Translations under genes and position numbers: made by a program
Notes under the pieces: model-generated
The model's database searches: none
Seen by the model: the letters and a program-made list of their open reading frames with translations, nothing else
Told to the model about the DNA's origin: nothing
Shown: in pieces, positions 1-6,929 of the stretch
Layout of the letters: every line of letters starts with the position of its first letter
Numbering within the stretch: the first letter of the stretch is position 1
Source: Propionibacteriaceae bacterium
GTDB lineage: Bacteria; Actinomycetota; Actinomycetes; Propionibacteriales; Propionibacteriaceae
Assembly: GCA_020438595.1 (NCBI GenBank)
Contig: JAGQUI010000054.1
Location: forward strand, 1-10,804
DNA: 10,804 nucleotides
Direction of reading: 5' to 3'

Positions 1-451
1 ACTCTCCGGCAGGTTCGGCGTGGTCCCGCTGCCGGCCTTCGGCGACAGCGCCAGAACGGCGGCGAACGGCGGCTCCAACCTCGCCGTGCCCGCCCAGGCC
101 AAGAACCCCACGCTGGCCGCCGACTTCGCCGCCTGGGTGCTGGCGGATCCCACGAACCAGGCGTCCATGATGGAGAACGAGGGCCTGTTCCCCTCCTATC
201 TGCCCGCGCTGAGCGAGCCCATCTTCACCGAATCGTCGGAGTACTTCGGCGGCCAGAAGGTGTACGAGTTGTTCGCCGAGCAGACCGGGAAGATCCCGCC
301 CGTGAACTACACCAGCGATGCGGCGAAGGCGTCCGACATCGTCGGCAACGCGGTGGTGGCCGCGGTGCTCAACGGGAAGGATCCGAAGGCCGTCCTCGAC
401 GACGCGGCCCAACAGATCGCGACCGCGACGGGTCGGCAGATCGCCGGCTGA
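1..451 (+). CDS. Sugar ABC transporter extracellular solute-binding protein, C-terminal part (5' end outside window)
   Basis: This is the last ~149 residues of a family 1 extracellular solute-binding protein, the lipoprotein that captures a sugar or oligosaccharide outside the membrane and delivers it to the permeases encoded directly downstream. The reading frame is open from base 2 and ends with TGA at 449-451, so the start, signal peptide and lipobox lie outside. Visible family traits are the block GSNLAVPAQAKNP followed by AADFAAWVLADP (the usual 'ignore-fatigue, group moves with the body' C-lobe region of this family) and a helical C-terminal segment with VLNGKDPKAVLDDAAQQI. The stop shares one base with the next start (TGATG), which indicates translational coupling. 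Family assignment rests on these motifs and on the two permeases. The substrate cannot be read from this fragment. Confidence 0.85.
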   Translation, partial: LSGRFGVVPLPAFGDSARTAANGGSNLAVPAQAKNPTLAADFAAWVLADPTNQASMMENEGLFPSYLPALSEPIFTESSEYFGGQKVYELFAEQTGKIPPVNYTSDAAKASDIVGNAVVAAVLNGKDPKAVLDDAAQQIATATGRQIAG

Positions 452-1386
452 TGCCCCTCCCGACAGCGCGAGCCGGTGCCCCGGTGCGGTCCTCGACCCG
501 CCTGGGACGCCGGCTCGCGCGGCCGGGCCTGTGGTTCTCGCTGCCGGCGCTGGCGCTGTTCGGGTTGTTCTTCGCCTACCCGCTGGTCGCCTCGCTGCTG
601 CAGAGCTTCTACACCACCAAGGGAGGCGTCACCCGCCCCGTCGGAATGGCGAACTACGTCAGGCTCACCGAGGATCCCCTGGTCGCGCAGAGCCTCGTCA
701 ACGCGCTGATCATCCTGGTCGTCCAGGTGCCCCTGATGATCGGGCTCGCGTTGGGCATCGCCTACGTGCTCAACCAGTCGTGGCTGCGACTGCGCACCGG
801 ATTCCGGCTGGCCTACTTCCTGCCCGCCGTGACCACGCTGGTGGCCTACTCGGTCGTGTTCCGGGTGATGCTCGCCACGGACGGGGGCCTGGTCAACCAG
901 CTGCTCGGCATGGTCGGCATCCCTCCGGTGGACTGGCTGAACAACGAGATCTGGGCGAAGGTCGCCGTGATCGCGTCCATCACCTGGCGCTGGACCGGGT
1001 ACAACATGGTGATCATCCTGGCCGGCCTGCAGGCCATCCCGGCCGAGCAGTACGAGGCCGCCCGGGTCGACGGAGCGGGACGCTGGGCCACGTTCTCGCG
1101 GGTGGTGGTGCCACAACTGAAGGCAGTGCTGGTGTTCACCACGGTGACCTCCACCATCGGTGCGCTCCAACTGTTCGACGAGAACTACATCCTCACCGGC
1201 GGCGGCCCGAACAACGCGACCCTGACTCCGGTGCTCTACCTCTACAAGGTCGCGTTCCGGCAGTTCGACTTCGGCTACGCCTCGGCGATCGCCTGGTTGC
1301 TGGTCGTGATCATCACCATCGCCTCGGCGCTGCAGTTCTGGTTCACGCGCGAACGTGAGCCGCGACGGCGGAAGGCCCGGCGATGA
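451..1386 (+). CDS. Sugar ABC transporter permease, MalF/UgpA type
   Basis: Inner-membrane permease of a carbohydrate-uptake (CUT1-type) ABC importer, 311 residues, the usual length for this family. A basic N-terminus (residues 15-25, RSSTRLGRRLARP) precedes the first membrane helix at about 28-50. Further helices lie near 80-107, 118-140, 170-193, 225-245 and 275-297. The EAA loop that docks on the ATPase is clear at about 201-222: YEAARVDGAG followed by WATFSRVVVPQLK. The start ATG overlaps the stop of the binding-protein gene, and its own stop overlaps the next gene (ATGA). No good Shine-Dalgarno sequence precedes the ATG, so coupled translation is likely. It should form a heterodimer with the following permease. 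Substrate is undetermined; a sugar, oligosaccharide or glycerol-phosphate is possible. Confidence 0.92.
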   Translation: MPLPTARAGAPVRSSTRLGRRLARPGLWFSLPALALFGLFFAYPLVASLLQSFYTTKGGVTRPVGMANYVRLTEDPLVAQSLVNALIILVVQVPLMIGLALGIAYVLNQSWLRLRTGFRLAYFLPAVTTLVAYSVVFRVMLATDGGLVNQLLGMVGIPPVDWLNNEIWAKVAVIASITWRWTGYNMVIILAGLQAIPAEQYEAARVDGAGRWATFSRVVVPQLKAVLVFTTVTSTIGALQLFDENYILTGGGPNNATLTPVLYLYKVAFRQFDFGYASAIAWLLVVIITIASALQFWFTREREPRRRKARR

Positions 1387-2204
1387 AGCGCACCGCGACG
1401 CTGACCCTCCTGTATGTCGCCATGGCGGTCGGCGCGGCGGCAAGCCTGTTGCCCTTCTGGTGGATGGCGATCGCATCGACCCACACCACGTCCGAGCTGT
1501 TCGCCACGCCGCTGCCGTGGCTGCCCGGGAACCAGTTCATGGAGAACCTGGCCCGGCTCCAGCAGAGCACGGACTTCGCGCGGGTGATGGTCAACTCGCT
1601 CGGCATCGCGGTGGTCTACACGTTCTTCAGCACACTGGTGTCGGCAATGGCCGGCTACGGACTCGCCAAGTTCCGGTTCCGCGGACGCGGGGTGCTGCTC
1701 GGCCTGGTACTGCTCACCATGATGATCCCGATGCAGGTGCTGCTGGTTCCGCTGTTCCAGATGATGTCCAGCGTCGGCTGGATCGACACCTACCAGGCGG
1801 TGATTCTGCCGTTCCTGGCCAACGCGTTCGGGATCTTCCTGATGCGCCAGGCATTCCTGGACTTCCCGGATTCACTGGTGGAGGCCGCGCGCATCGATGG
1901 TGCCGGCGAACTGCGCACCTTCTACCGTGTCGTCATGCCCGTTGCGCTGCCCCAGTTGGCGGCGTTGGTGATCTACACGTTCATGAGCCAGTGGAACGCC
2001 TTCATCTGGCCCCTGCTGATGCTGAACACGGAATCCAACTACACGGTGCCACTCGCGCTGAACCGCATGATCGGCCTCACCCGCGTCGACTACTCGGGGC
2101 TGATGCTCGGGTCACTCCTCGCCACCCTCCCCCTACTACTGGTGTTCCTGTTCTTCCAGAAGCAGTTCATCGCAGGGCTCCTGGGGGGCGCGGTCAAGGG
2201 GTAA
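1383..2204 (+). CDS. Sugar ABC transporter permease, MalG/UgpE type
   Basis: Second inner-membrane permease of the same CUT1-type importer, 273 residues, typical for MalG-like proteins. The first helix is at about 8-31, followed by an external loop with the conserved start of the permease core near NSLGIAVVYTFFSTL (71-85). The EAA loop is at about 166-191: VEAARIDGAG then LRTFYRVVMPVALPQL. The C-terminus ends with a helix (242-258) and the QKQFIAGLLGGAVKG tail common in this family. A good ribosome site (GGAAGG, about 7 bases upstream) precedes ATG 1383, which overlaps the previous stop. No ATP-binding subunit follows; the operon ends here with TAA and a gene-free stretch. Such systems often share a general MsmK/UgpC-like ATPase encoded elsewhere, which is an inference for this genome. 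Confidence 0.93.
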   Translation: MKRTATLTLLYVAMAVGAAASLLPFWWMAIASTHTTSELFATPLPWLPGNQFMENLARLQQSTDFARVMVNSLGIAVVYTFFSTLVSAMAGYGLAKFRFRGRGVLLGLVLLTMMIPMQVLLVPLFQMMSSVGWIDTYQAVILPFLANAFGIFLMRQAFLDFPDSLVEAARIDGAGELRTFYRVVMPVALPQLAALVIYTFMSQWNAFIWPLLMLNTESNYTVPLALNRMIGLTRVDYSGLMLGSLLATLPLLLVFLFFQKQFIAGLLGGAVKG

Positions 2205-2385
2205 CCGCTCGCGGTCGCGCTGTTGGCTCGACGATTCTTGGCCATGGGAATGAGTATCGTGCTCCCCCGCTGCAGCCGCATCAAGGTTCGCTCGCGCATG
2301 CTCGCGATGGCGCGCTTGTGATGTCTGAGGACAGCGGTGACAGTTCTGCGCTGGATTCGAAACGGAGTGCCAGACTCATCCACAG

Positions 2386-2404
2386 GTGCGGCTTCAAGCC
2401 GCAC
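2386..2404. repeat. Perfect palindrome, 9-base arms around one base
   Basis: GTGCGGCTT and AAGCCGCAC flank a single C, giving a DNA palindrome. In RNA it would fold as a 7-pair stem (GTGCGGC/GCCGCAC) with a five-base loop. It lies 181 bases after the last permease stop. It could be the core of a transcription terminator for the sugar operon, but no T-run follows on either side. A protein-binding dyad is equally possible. Confidence 0.5.
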
Positions 2405-2406
2405 TG

Positions 2407-2436
2407 AGACAGAAATGTCTACGAAGGTCCGAGACA
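2407..2436. repeat. Cluster of AGACA / TGTCT inverted motifs
   Basis: AGACA (2407-2411), TGTCT (2416-2420) and AGACA (2432-2436) follow one another, so the middle unit can pair with either neighbour. The layout resembles a protein-binding array or the end of a transposable element. No second matching end was recognised in the window, and neither reading is established. Confidence 0.35.
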
Positions 2437-2490
2437 TGGCACGTGAGGGCGTGAACCCAACCCGCTTTCCAACCGGGACAGTGCCGTTCA

Positions 2491-2508
2491 GGCATGTCCG
2501 CACATGCC
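2491..2508. repeat. Inverted repeat, 7-base arms with 4-base loop
   Basis: GGCATGT and ACATGCC flank CCGC, a perfect hairpin or dyad in the gene-free spacer. It lies about 310 bases downstream of the nitrite operon's last stop (in the direction of that operon) and has no adjacent T-run. It could act as a weak terminator or operator; no direct support for either. Confidence 0.45.
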
Positions 2509-2568
2509 CGTGGCTAGCCGTTTCGTCAATCTCGCGGTCGGCAGCGGACACCGCTGAACAGGCAGGAA

Positions 2569-2610
2569 TGAGACTAGAACTGAGACTAAGCCTCACAGCG
2601 CCTCACAGCG
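2569..2610. repeat. Two short tandem direct repeats
   Basis: TGAGACTA occurs at 2569-2576 and again at 2581-2588 (12-base period). It is followed almost directly by two exact copies of CCTCACAGCG at 2591-2600 and 2601-2610. Such slippage-type repeats are unusual against the coding flanks and mark this spacer as non-coding, relaxed sequence. Confidence 0.55.
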
Positions 2611-2816
2611 CAATGTTCGAATCAGCCAAGCATCGGTCCAGCGAGGCTAAAGGCACCGCCCTGCACCCGTCGGACACCACGTGAGTCCTACCACAGCAGA
2701 GGTCGCTCGTGCCCGATGCGCAGTGCCCACCGCTGTCCTGGGCAGCACGTCCGGCAAACGAGCCGGTCGATACGCGCGGGTTCGGTGCCAGAGCAATCCG
2801 GGTTCGCGGAACGCCC

Positions 2817-3119
2817 TCAGCCGGCGTGGCGCGGACCCGCCTCCCTGGTGATCCGCAGGCGCCATTCATCCGGCCCCTCCTGGAGGTACTCGACGCCGAT
2901 CGGGAAACGCTCCGACAGCTGGCCAAGGAGTGGCAGCGGGTTGTGTGGGGCGACCAGGACCAGCGAGCCGCCGGCCGGGATCGCGTCGAACGCGCCGAAC
3001 ACGCTGGCGTGCCGGATGGCGTGGGGGATGGTGCGTACGTCCAGCACGATGTCCTCCTCGTCGTGGTGTCCGCAGGTGCAGCCGCCGGAGCGGGTGTCCA
3101 GCTGGATCGGATTGGTCAT
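2817..3119 (-). CDS. DUF2249 domain protein (small Cys/His-containing protein of the nitrite operon)
   Basis: Small soluble protein of 100 residues. The DUF2249 core spans about 25-92: it begins with LDVRTIPHAIRHASVFGAFD, then GSLVLVAPHNPLPLLGQL, and ends EYLQEGPDEWRLRITR, matching the family's usual order of conserved blocks. Upstream of the core, residues 14-23 form CTCGHHDEED, a possible metal- or heme-binding patch. The start at 3119 is chosen because AAGGAG sits about 5 bases upstream. A longer frame reaching 3353 would run into the nitrite reductase gene and has no family match. DUF2249 proteins are commonly found near hemerythrins and nitrogen-oxide enzymes; their function is not settled. 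As last gene of the operon it is likely co-transcribed with nirK, 58 bases upstream. A role in NO or metal handling is inference. Confidence 0.82.
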   Translation of the reverse strand: MTNPIQLDTRSGGCTCGHHDEEDIVLDVRTIPHAIRHASVFGAFDAIPAGGSLVLVAPHNPLPLLGQLSERFPIGVEYLQEGPDEWRLRITREAGPRHAG

Positions 3120-3135
3120 TTCTCTCCTTCGTTGG

Positions 3136-3149
3136 GCTCCCGTGGGAGC
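3136..3149 (-). repeat. Short palindrome between nirK and the DUF2249 gene
   Basis: GCTCCC and GGGAGC flank two bases, giving a 5-pair stem with a four-base loop in the 58-base gap between the nirK stop and the DUF2249 start. There is no T-run, so full termination is unlikely. It could be an mRNA processing or stability element that sets different levels for the two genes. Confidence 0.4.
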
Positions 3150-3177
3150 GGTTGGGCGTTGCCGGTCTGTGGGGCCG

Positions 3178-5820
3178 TCAGGGTGACACCTGGATGTCGC
3201 CGTGGGCGCCTCGTTCGGCGTCGGCCATGACGTGGGAGACGAACGGATAGCGTCCGGCTTCGGTGAACACGGTTTCGACGAACCCGCCCTGCGCGGGCTG
3301 CAGGCCGAGTGCCTGTGATCCACCGGTGCGGTCGCCGAAGGGGTCCCGGCCACGCTTGAGCTGGTAGGCGCCCTCGCTGAAGGTGGTGTCGAACTGTGCT
3401 CCCACGATGTGGAAGCTGGTGGCCCGGTTCGGGCCTGCGTCGAGTACCCAGAAGCGCACCCGCTCGCCCACGCGCGCTGTCAGTGGGGCGTTGTCGTAGC
3501 CGTTGGCCACCCCGTTGAACACGACGTGGTCGGGCTCGCCCGCGCCGGTCGCGCGGTCGGCGTCCACCTCGGTCGCGGACGCCGCGTCCGTAGCAGGAGT
3601 CTGCAGGTAGACCTCGGACTGGACCAGGACGTAGGAGCGGTCGACCTTCGGCAACCCAGGCGGTTCGATCACGACCGCCCCGGCCATGCCGGCGGCGATG
3701 TGGGCGCTCATCGGCGCGGTGGAGCAGTGGTACATCCAGATGCCCGCCCTGGCCGCGACGAATCGGTAGGTGAGGTTCTGGCCGGGCTCGATCGTCCGCA
3801 TCGGGACTGAGGGGGCCAGTTCTCCGGCGTGGAAGTCGATCGAGTGGCCCATCGAGCCGTGGTTGACGAGGGTGATCACGAAGGTGTCGCCCACCCGGCC
3901 GTGAAGGGTCGGCCCGACCGGCGAGCCGTTGTAGGTCCAGCGTTTCTGCCAGACTCCGGGGGCCACTTCCAGCGGCACCTCCTGGACGGTCAGGGTGAGG
4001 CGGTGCACCCGTTCGTCGGTCAGCGGCGCCAGCTCGGGATCGACGGTGTCGGTCGGGGGCGTCGACCGGGCCTGATCACCCGCGCCGCCCATCTCATGCT
4101 CGCTCATCGGCGCGGGGGTTGCTCCGGTGGCTGGTGGTGCGCCGTCCACGACGATGTTGAGGACCATTCCCATCTGCCGGTGGCCCGCCACCGAGCAGAA
4201 GCCCTGTTCGGAGGTCCCGATCAGTCCCGCGTCGAGTTCAGCCTGCGCCCCCGGTGCGATCCGTGCGGTGCGGACGTCGCCGATCACGAGGTCATGGGTA
4301 GTGGTGTCGGCGTTGGTCAGATGGACGACCAGGTGGTCGCCACTGTCGAGGTGGATCTCGGCGGGGATGAAGCGCATGTCCTTCGCGGTGACCTCGATCC
4401 TCACCACGCGGCCCGTCGGCCGCACGGCTGCCGCGGCCGCCGGGACGCCCGCCAGCCCGGCGGCGGAGGGATCCAGCCCAACCCCTACGACCACAGCCGT
4501 GGCCACTGCAGTGAGGCCGGCGACCAACTGGCCGGCGGTGAAGATGTTCGGACGCTCCACCGGGGCAACCGGCGGGCCGGGAGCGGTCGCCTCCGCGTCC
4601 CGTCCGGCGAGCAGGTCGCGCCGCGCAGCAACGCTCGCTCGCACCCCGAGGACCATGAGCGGGAGGAAGCTTGCCGCGGCAAGGAGGGCGAGTGCCGAGC
4701 CCGTCACCCGCACCCAGCTCGGCGTCGGCAGCAGCCACAGCGCCAGCCCGCCGTTGGTCGCGATCAGCCGGAACCCGCCGGCCCGGTTGAACCAGGCCTG
4801 ACCGGCCCGCACCACGCTCGGCCCTCCGCCGAGCACCGACGGAAGCAGGTAGGACAGGGCGCCGATCAGCACCTGCCCGGCGAAACCTGCGCCGAGAACG
4901 GCGGCCGGCCAGATGAAACTCTCCTCCACCGCGTCCCACTCGGACGTTGCGAGTAGCCAGCCCGCCCAGGCGAGGCCGACGACCAGCCAGGCCAGGCCGG
5001 CGGCGACCGAGGCGGGCCCGAACTCCCGCGGGGGCCTGGTGCGCGCGGGACGGACGAGGCCTCTGCCCCACACGGCGAGGCCGAGGACGTAGCCGGCCAC
5101 GCCGACCGCCGAGAGCCAGCCGAGCCCGGCGAGCGCGCCCGCGTCTGCGACCAGAATCGAGCCGCCCAGGATGGGGAGGGCCTGACGGGTCCAGAGTTCC
5201 GCGGTGGCGTCCATGGGGGTGCGGAGCATGGTCGGCCAGAGGGTGAGCAGGGTCCCGGTGACGGTCAGACCCACCCAGCCGAGCACGTTGGTGAGGGCGT
5301 GGGCGGCGAGGAGGCGCCCGTGCCACGGGTCGGGCCAGCCCCACGCGAGCGTCACGCCGAACCCTGCGCCGACGACCAGCGCCGCGGCGGCCCAAAGGTA
5401 GTAGCGGACGCTGACCCGGAACCGCGCCGGCAGCGCGCGGCGGAGCATGCCGAGCAGGACGAGGCCGTGCCAGCCGACCGCGCCGGCCACGACGAGGCCT
5501 CCGGCAAGGGTGAGCGGCCACCAGGTCGTGGGCACGCCCACCAGGACCGCAACGGCGCCGGTGGTGAGCAGTCCGAGGCGCCGGTTGTGCCAGCGGGCCT
5601 GCTGCTCGGACACGGGCGTGCGCAGCAGCGTCTGGGCGAAATGGAAGCTCCAGACCAGGACGGAGTGGGTCACCGCACCGAGCAGGACCAGGTGCAGCAT
5701 CAGCCAGTTCGCGTCCGGCAGCCACCGGTGACCAAGGGCGACGAGCGCGGCGGTACCGAGCCAGCCGAGCAGCGGCAGGTCACGCAGCTTCGACCTGCCC
5801 CGGGTGGTGGAACGGCTCAT
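3178..5820 (-). CDS. nirK: Copper-containing nitrite reductase fused to a membrane domain and a cupredoxin
   Basis: Reduces nitrite to nitric oxide on the outer face of the membrane. The 880-residue protein has three parts. Residues 1-450 are a polytopic membrane domain (about 12 hydrophobic segments), with His at 43, 52, 60, 118, 167 and 174. Residues 470-560 are a cupredoxin with a full type 1 copper set (H509, C542, H547, M552, spacing C-x4-H-x4-M). Residues 598-880 are a two-domain NirK. All NirK copper ligands are visible: type 1 H659, C699, H707, M712; type 2 H664, H698, H863; catalytic D662 and H804. Ordinary NirK is about 340-380 residues, so 500 residues are extra. The start at 5820 is set by the 4-base overlap (ATGA) with the upstream gene; the open frame continues to 5973 but only through that gene. 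A Met/His linker (PAPMSEHEMGG, 569-579) joins cupredoxin and NirK. The inferred electron path is membrane domain, cupredoxin, type 1 Cu, type 2 Cu. NirK function is near certain; the donor is not known. Confidence 0.93.
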   Translation of the reverse strand: MSRSTTRGRSKLRDLPLLGWLGTAALVALGHRWLPDANWLMLHLVLLGAVTHSVLVWSFHFAQTLLRTPVSEQQARWHNRRLGLLTTGAVAVLVGVPTTWWPLTLAGGLVVAGAVGWHGLVLLGMLRRALPARFRVSVRYYLWAAAALVVGAGFGVTLAWGWPDPWHGRLLAAHALTNVLGWVGLTVTGTLLTLWPTMLRTPMDATAELWTRQALPILGGSILVADAGALAGLGWLSAVGVAGYVLGLAVWGRGLVRPARTRPPREFGPASVAAGLAWLVVGLAWAGWLLATSEWDAVEESFIWPAAVLGAGFAGQVLIGALSYLLPSVLGGGPSVVRAGQAWFNRAGGFRLIATNGGLALWLLPTPSWVRVTGSALALLAAASFLPLMVLGVRASVAARRDLLAGRDAEATAPGPPVAPVERPNIFTAGQLVAGLTAVATAVVVGVGLDPSAAGLAGVPAAAAAVRPTGRVVRIEVTAKDMRFIPAEIHLDSGDHLVVHLTNADTTTHDLVIGDVRTARIAPGAQAELDAGLIGTSEQGFCSVAGHRQMGMVLNIVVDGAPPATGATPAPMSEHEMGGAGDQARSTPPTDTVDPELAPLTDERVHRLTLTVQEVPLEVAPGVWQKRWTYNGSPVGPTLHGRVGDTFVITLVNHGSMGHSIDFHAGELAPSVPMRTIEPGQNLTYRFVAARAGIWMYHCSTAPMSAHIAAGMAGAVVIEPPGLPKVDRSYVLVQSEVYLQTPATDAASATEVDADRATGAGEPDHVVFNGVANGYDNAPLTARVGERVRFWVLDAGPNRATSFHIVGAQFDTTFSEGAYQLKRGRDPFGDRTGGSQALGLQPAQGGFVETVFTEAGRYPFVSHVMADAERGAHGDIQVSP

Positions 5821-6929
5821 CGGCGCACCACCAACACGAACGCCGTGACCATGAAGCCGAGCATCGCGAGCACGGTGAGGACGCCGCCGACCTGCCACAG
5901 CACGGTCGCGCCGGTGAGCGCGCCACCGAACCGGGCGGCCAGGCCGGCCTGCAGCAGCACCAGGGGCGCCCACAGTGCAGGCCGGTACGGCAGAGGACGG
6001 CCGAGCACGGCCGGCAGGATGACCGGAGCGTGCGCCATCACCATGGAGACGCCGAAGCCGAGGAACACCCCGTGCACGACGACGTCGTAGGTCCCCGGGT
6101 CGGCCAGCAGGCCGACGGCAGCGAGTACACCGCCGGCGAGCGCAAGGTTGGCGTAGCCAGCCAGCAGCGCGCCAGCGAGGTAGCGTCGCTGGCCGGCGAG
6201 CCCGAGCTGGCGCCGCACGACGTCGTGGGCCACGAGCCAGCCGGCGACCGCCAGCAAGGACAGCCCGACCAGCCTCTCCCCGCCCGCCGGCGCGAGGAGG
6301 GCGGCGAGGATGGCCAGGGTCAGCACTGAGGCGAGGGCGAGCAGCTGCCGATCAGCCACGTCCCCCATGGTCAGAGCGGCCAGTTCGGCGCGCTCGGCCG
6401 CGATCGTGACCACCACGAACCCGGCCAGCCAGGGCAGTGCGTGGGGGACGTCGACCGTGGCGGCCACCACCGCTCCCCCGAGCGCCAGGACGGCGGAGAG
6501 CACCTGCGCCGCGACGAGCGGACGGGGCGCCCTGCGCCACAGCGCCACATAGACCGCGACGAACAGCACCCCTGCCTCGACCTGCAGAAGCTGCCCCACA
6601 AGGGCGGGCGCCGGGCTGACCAGGGCCAGCGCGCCCACCCCGTACAGGCCGGGCGCGAGGTAGGCCCAGGCCCGGCCAAGTGACTGCGCACGCTCCAGCG
6701 AGATCAGCGTGGCCAGAAAGCCGAGCACCATCACCTGTCCGTGCACATCGCCCAACCGGGACGAGGCCACCGGTGCCCAGACTCCGAGCCGCACCAGGGC
6801 CGCGTCGAGACCCGCGAGCAGGGCACTCCCGCCGAGGGCCACCAGGAGCACACGACCCCGGGCGGCCCTGCGGCGGGCCCCGCCCGCCACGGAGGGGACG
6901 GTGGCGGCGAGCGGCACGGCCGGCCTCAC
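5817..6929 (-). CDS. Polytopic membrane protein, NnrS-like / heme-copper-protein-like
   Basis: Integral membrane protein of 370 residues with about 10-12 hydrophobic segments and short loops. Candidate metal or heme ligands lie within helices: H63 in DVHGQVMVLGFLATLISLER, H286 and H300 in the block from VVHGVFLGFGVSMVMAH to APVILPAVLG, plus H163 and H235. The His-Gly helix start followed by GF and a C-terminal 'HAPVILPAVLG' block resembles NnrS, a heme- and copper-containing membrane protein of denitrifiers that relieves NO stress. The resemblance is remembered family pattern, not an alignment. The GTG start overlaps the hemerythrin stop and its own stop overlaps the nirK start, so the product is made in step with both. 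It could supply electrons or heme-bound NO handling to the fused NirK, whose membrane domain looks related. The exact start is uncertain because the ribosome site is weak. Confidence 0.72.
   Translation of the reverse strand: MRPAVPLAATVPSVAGGARRRAARGRVLLVALGGSALLAGLDAALVRLGVWAPVASSRLGDVHGQVMVLGFLATLISLERAQSLGRAWAYLAPGLYGVGALALVSPAPALVGQLLQVEAGVLFVAVYVALWRRAPRPLVAAQVLSAVLALGGAVVAATVDVPHALPWLAGFVVVTIAAERAELAALTMGDVADRQLLALASVLTLAILAALLAPAGGERLVGLSLLAVAGWLVAHDVVRRQLGLAGQRRYLAGALLAGYANLALAGGVLAAVGLLADPGTYDVVVHGVFLGFGVSMVMAHAPVILPAVLGRPLPYRPALWAPLVLLQAGLAARFGGALTGATVLWQVGGVLTVLAMLGFMVTAFVLVVRR

Larger units (their letters stand above)
2205..2816. other. Gene-free spacer of 612 bases with small palindromes and short repeats
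   Basis: No convincing gene is seen on either strand. Open frames here (for example 2337-2684 on + and 2090-2596 on -) lack a ribosome site, show no domain or hydrophobic pattern, and do not show the G/C-rich third positions of the neighbouring genes. The stretch appears less G/C-rich than its flanks by eye. It contains palindromes at 2386-2404 and 2491-2508, an AGACA/TGTCT cluster at 2407-2436, and short tandem repeats at 2569-2610. It separates a rightward sugar operon from the leftward nitrite operon, so two convergent transcripts should end here. It could also be the worn remains of an inserted element. Confidence 0.6.

Noticed and set aside
2351..2364. GGATTCGAA resembling a tRNA T-loop on the - strand
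   Set aside because: The flanking bases do not form a five-pair T-stem, and no matching acceptor or anticodon arm was found around it.
2090..2596. Possible 168-residue gene on the - strand
   Set aside because: It overlaps the end of the permease gene by over 100 bases and shows no family features or ribosome site.
2337..2684. Possible 115-residue gene on the + strand in the spacer
   Set aside because: No ribosome site, no recognisable domain, mixed composition unlike neighbouring genes, and it spans palindromes and tandem repeats.
3120..3353. Longer start for the DUF2249 protein at 3353
   Set aside because: The extra 78 residues overlap the end of nirK and look like out-of-frame translation; AAGGAG sits just before the ATG at 3119.
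3829..4956. Long open frame (375 residues) on the + strand inside nirK
   Set aside because: It lies opposite a protein with complete copper ligands. Its translation is rich in Arg, Gly and His with no domain or membrane pattern, as expected for the shadow of a high-GC gene.
5821..5973. N-terminal extension of the nirK frame up to 5973
   Set aside because: The added 51 residues are Arg/Ala-rich, run through the end of the NnrS-like gene, and have no family match. The ATGA overlap at 5817-5820 gives a natural start.
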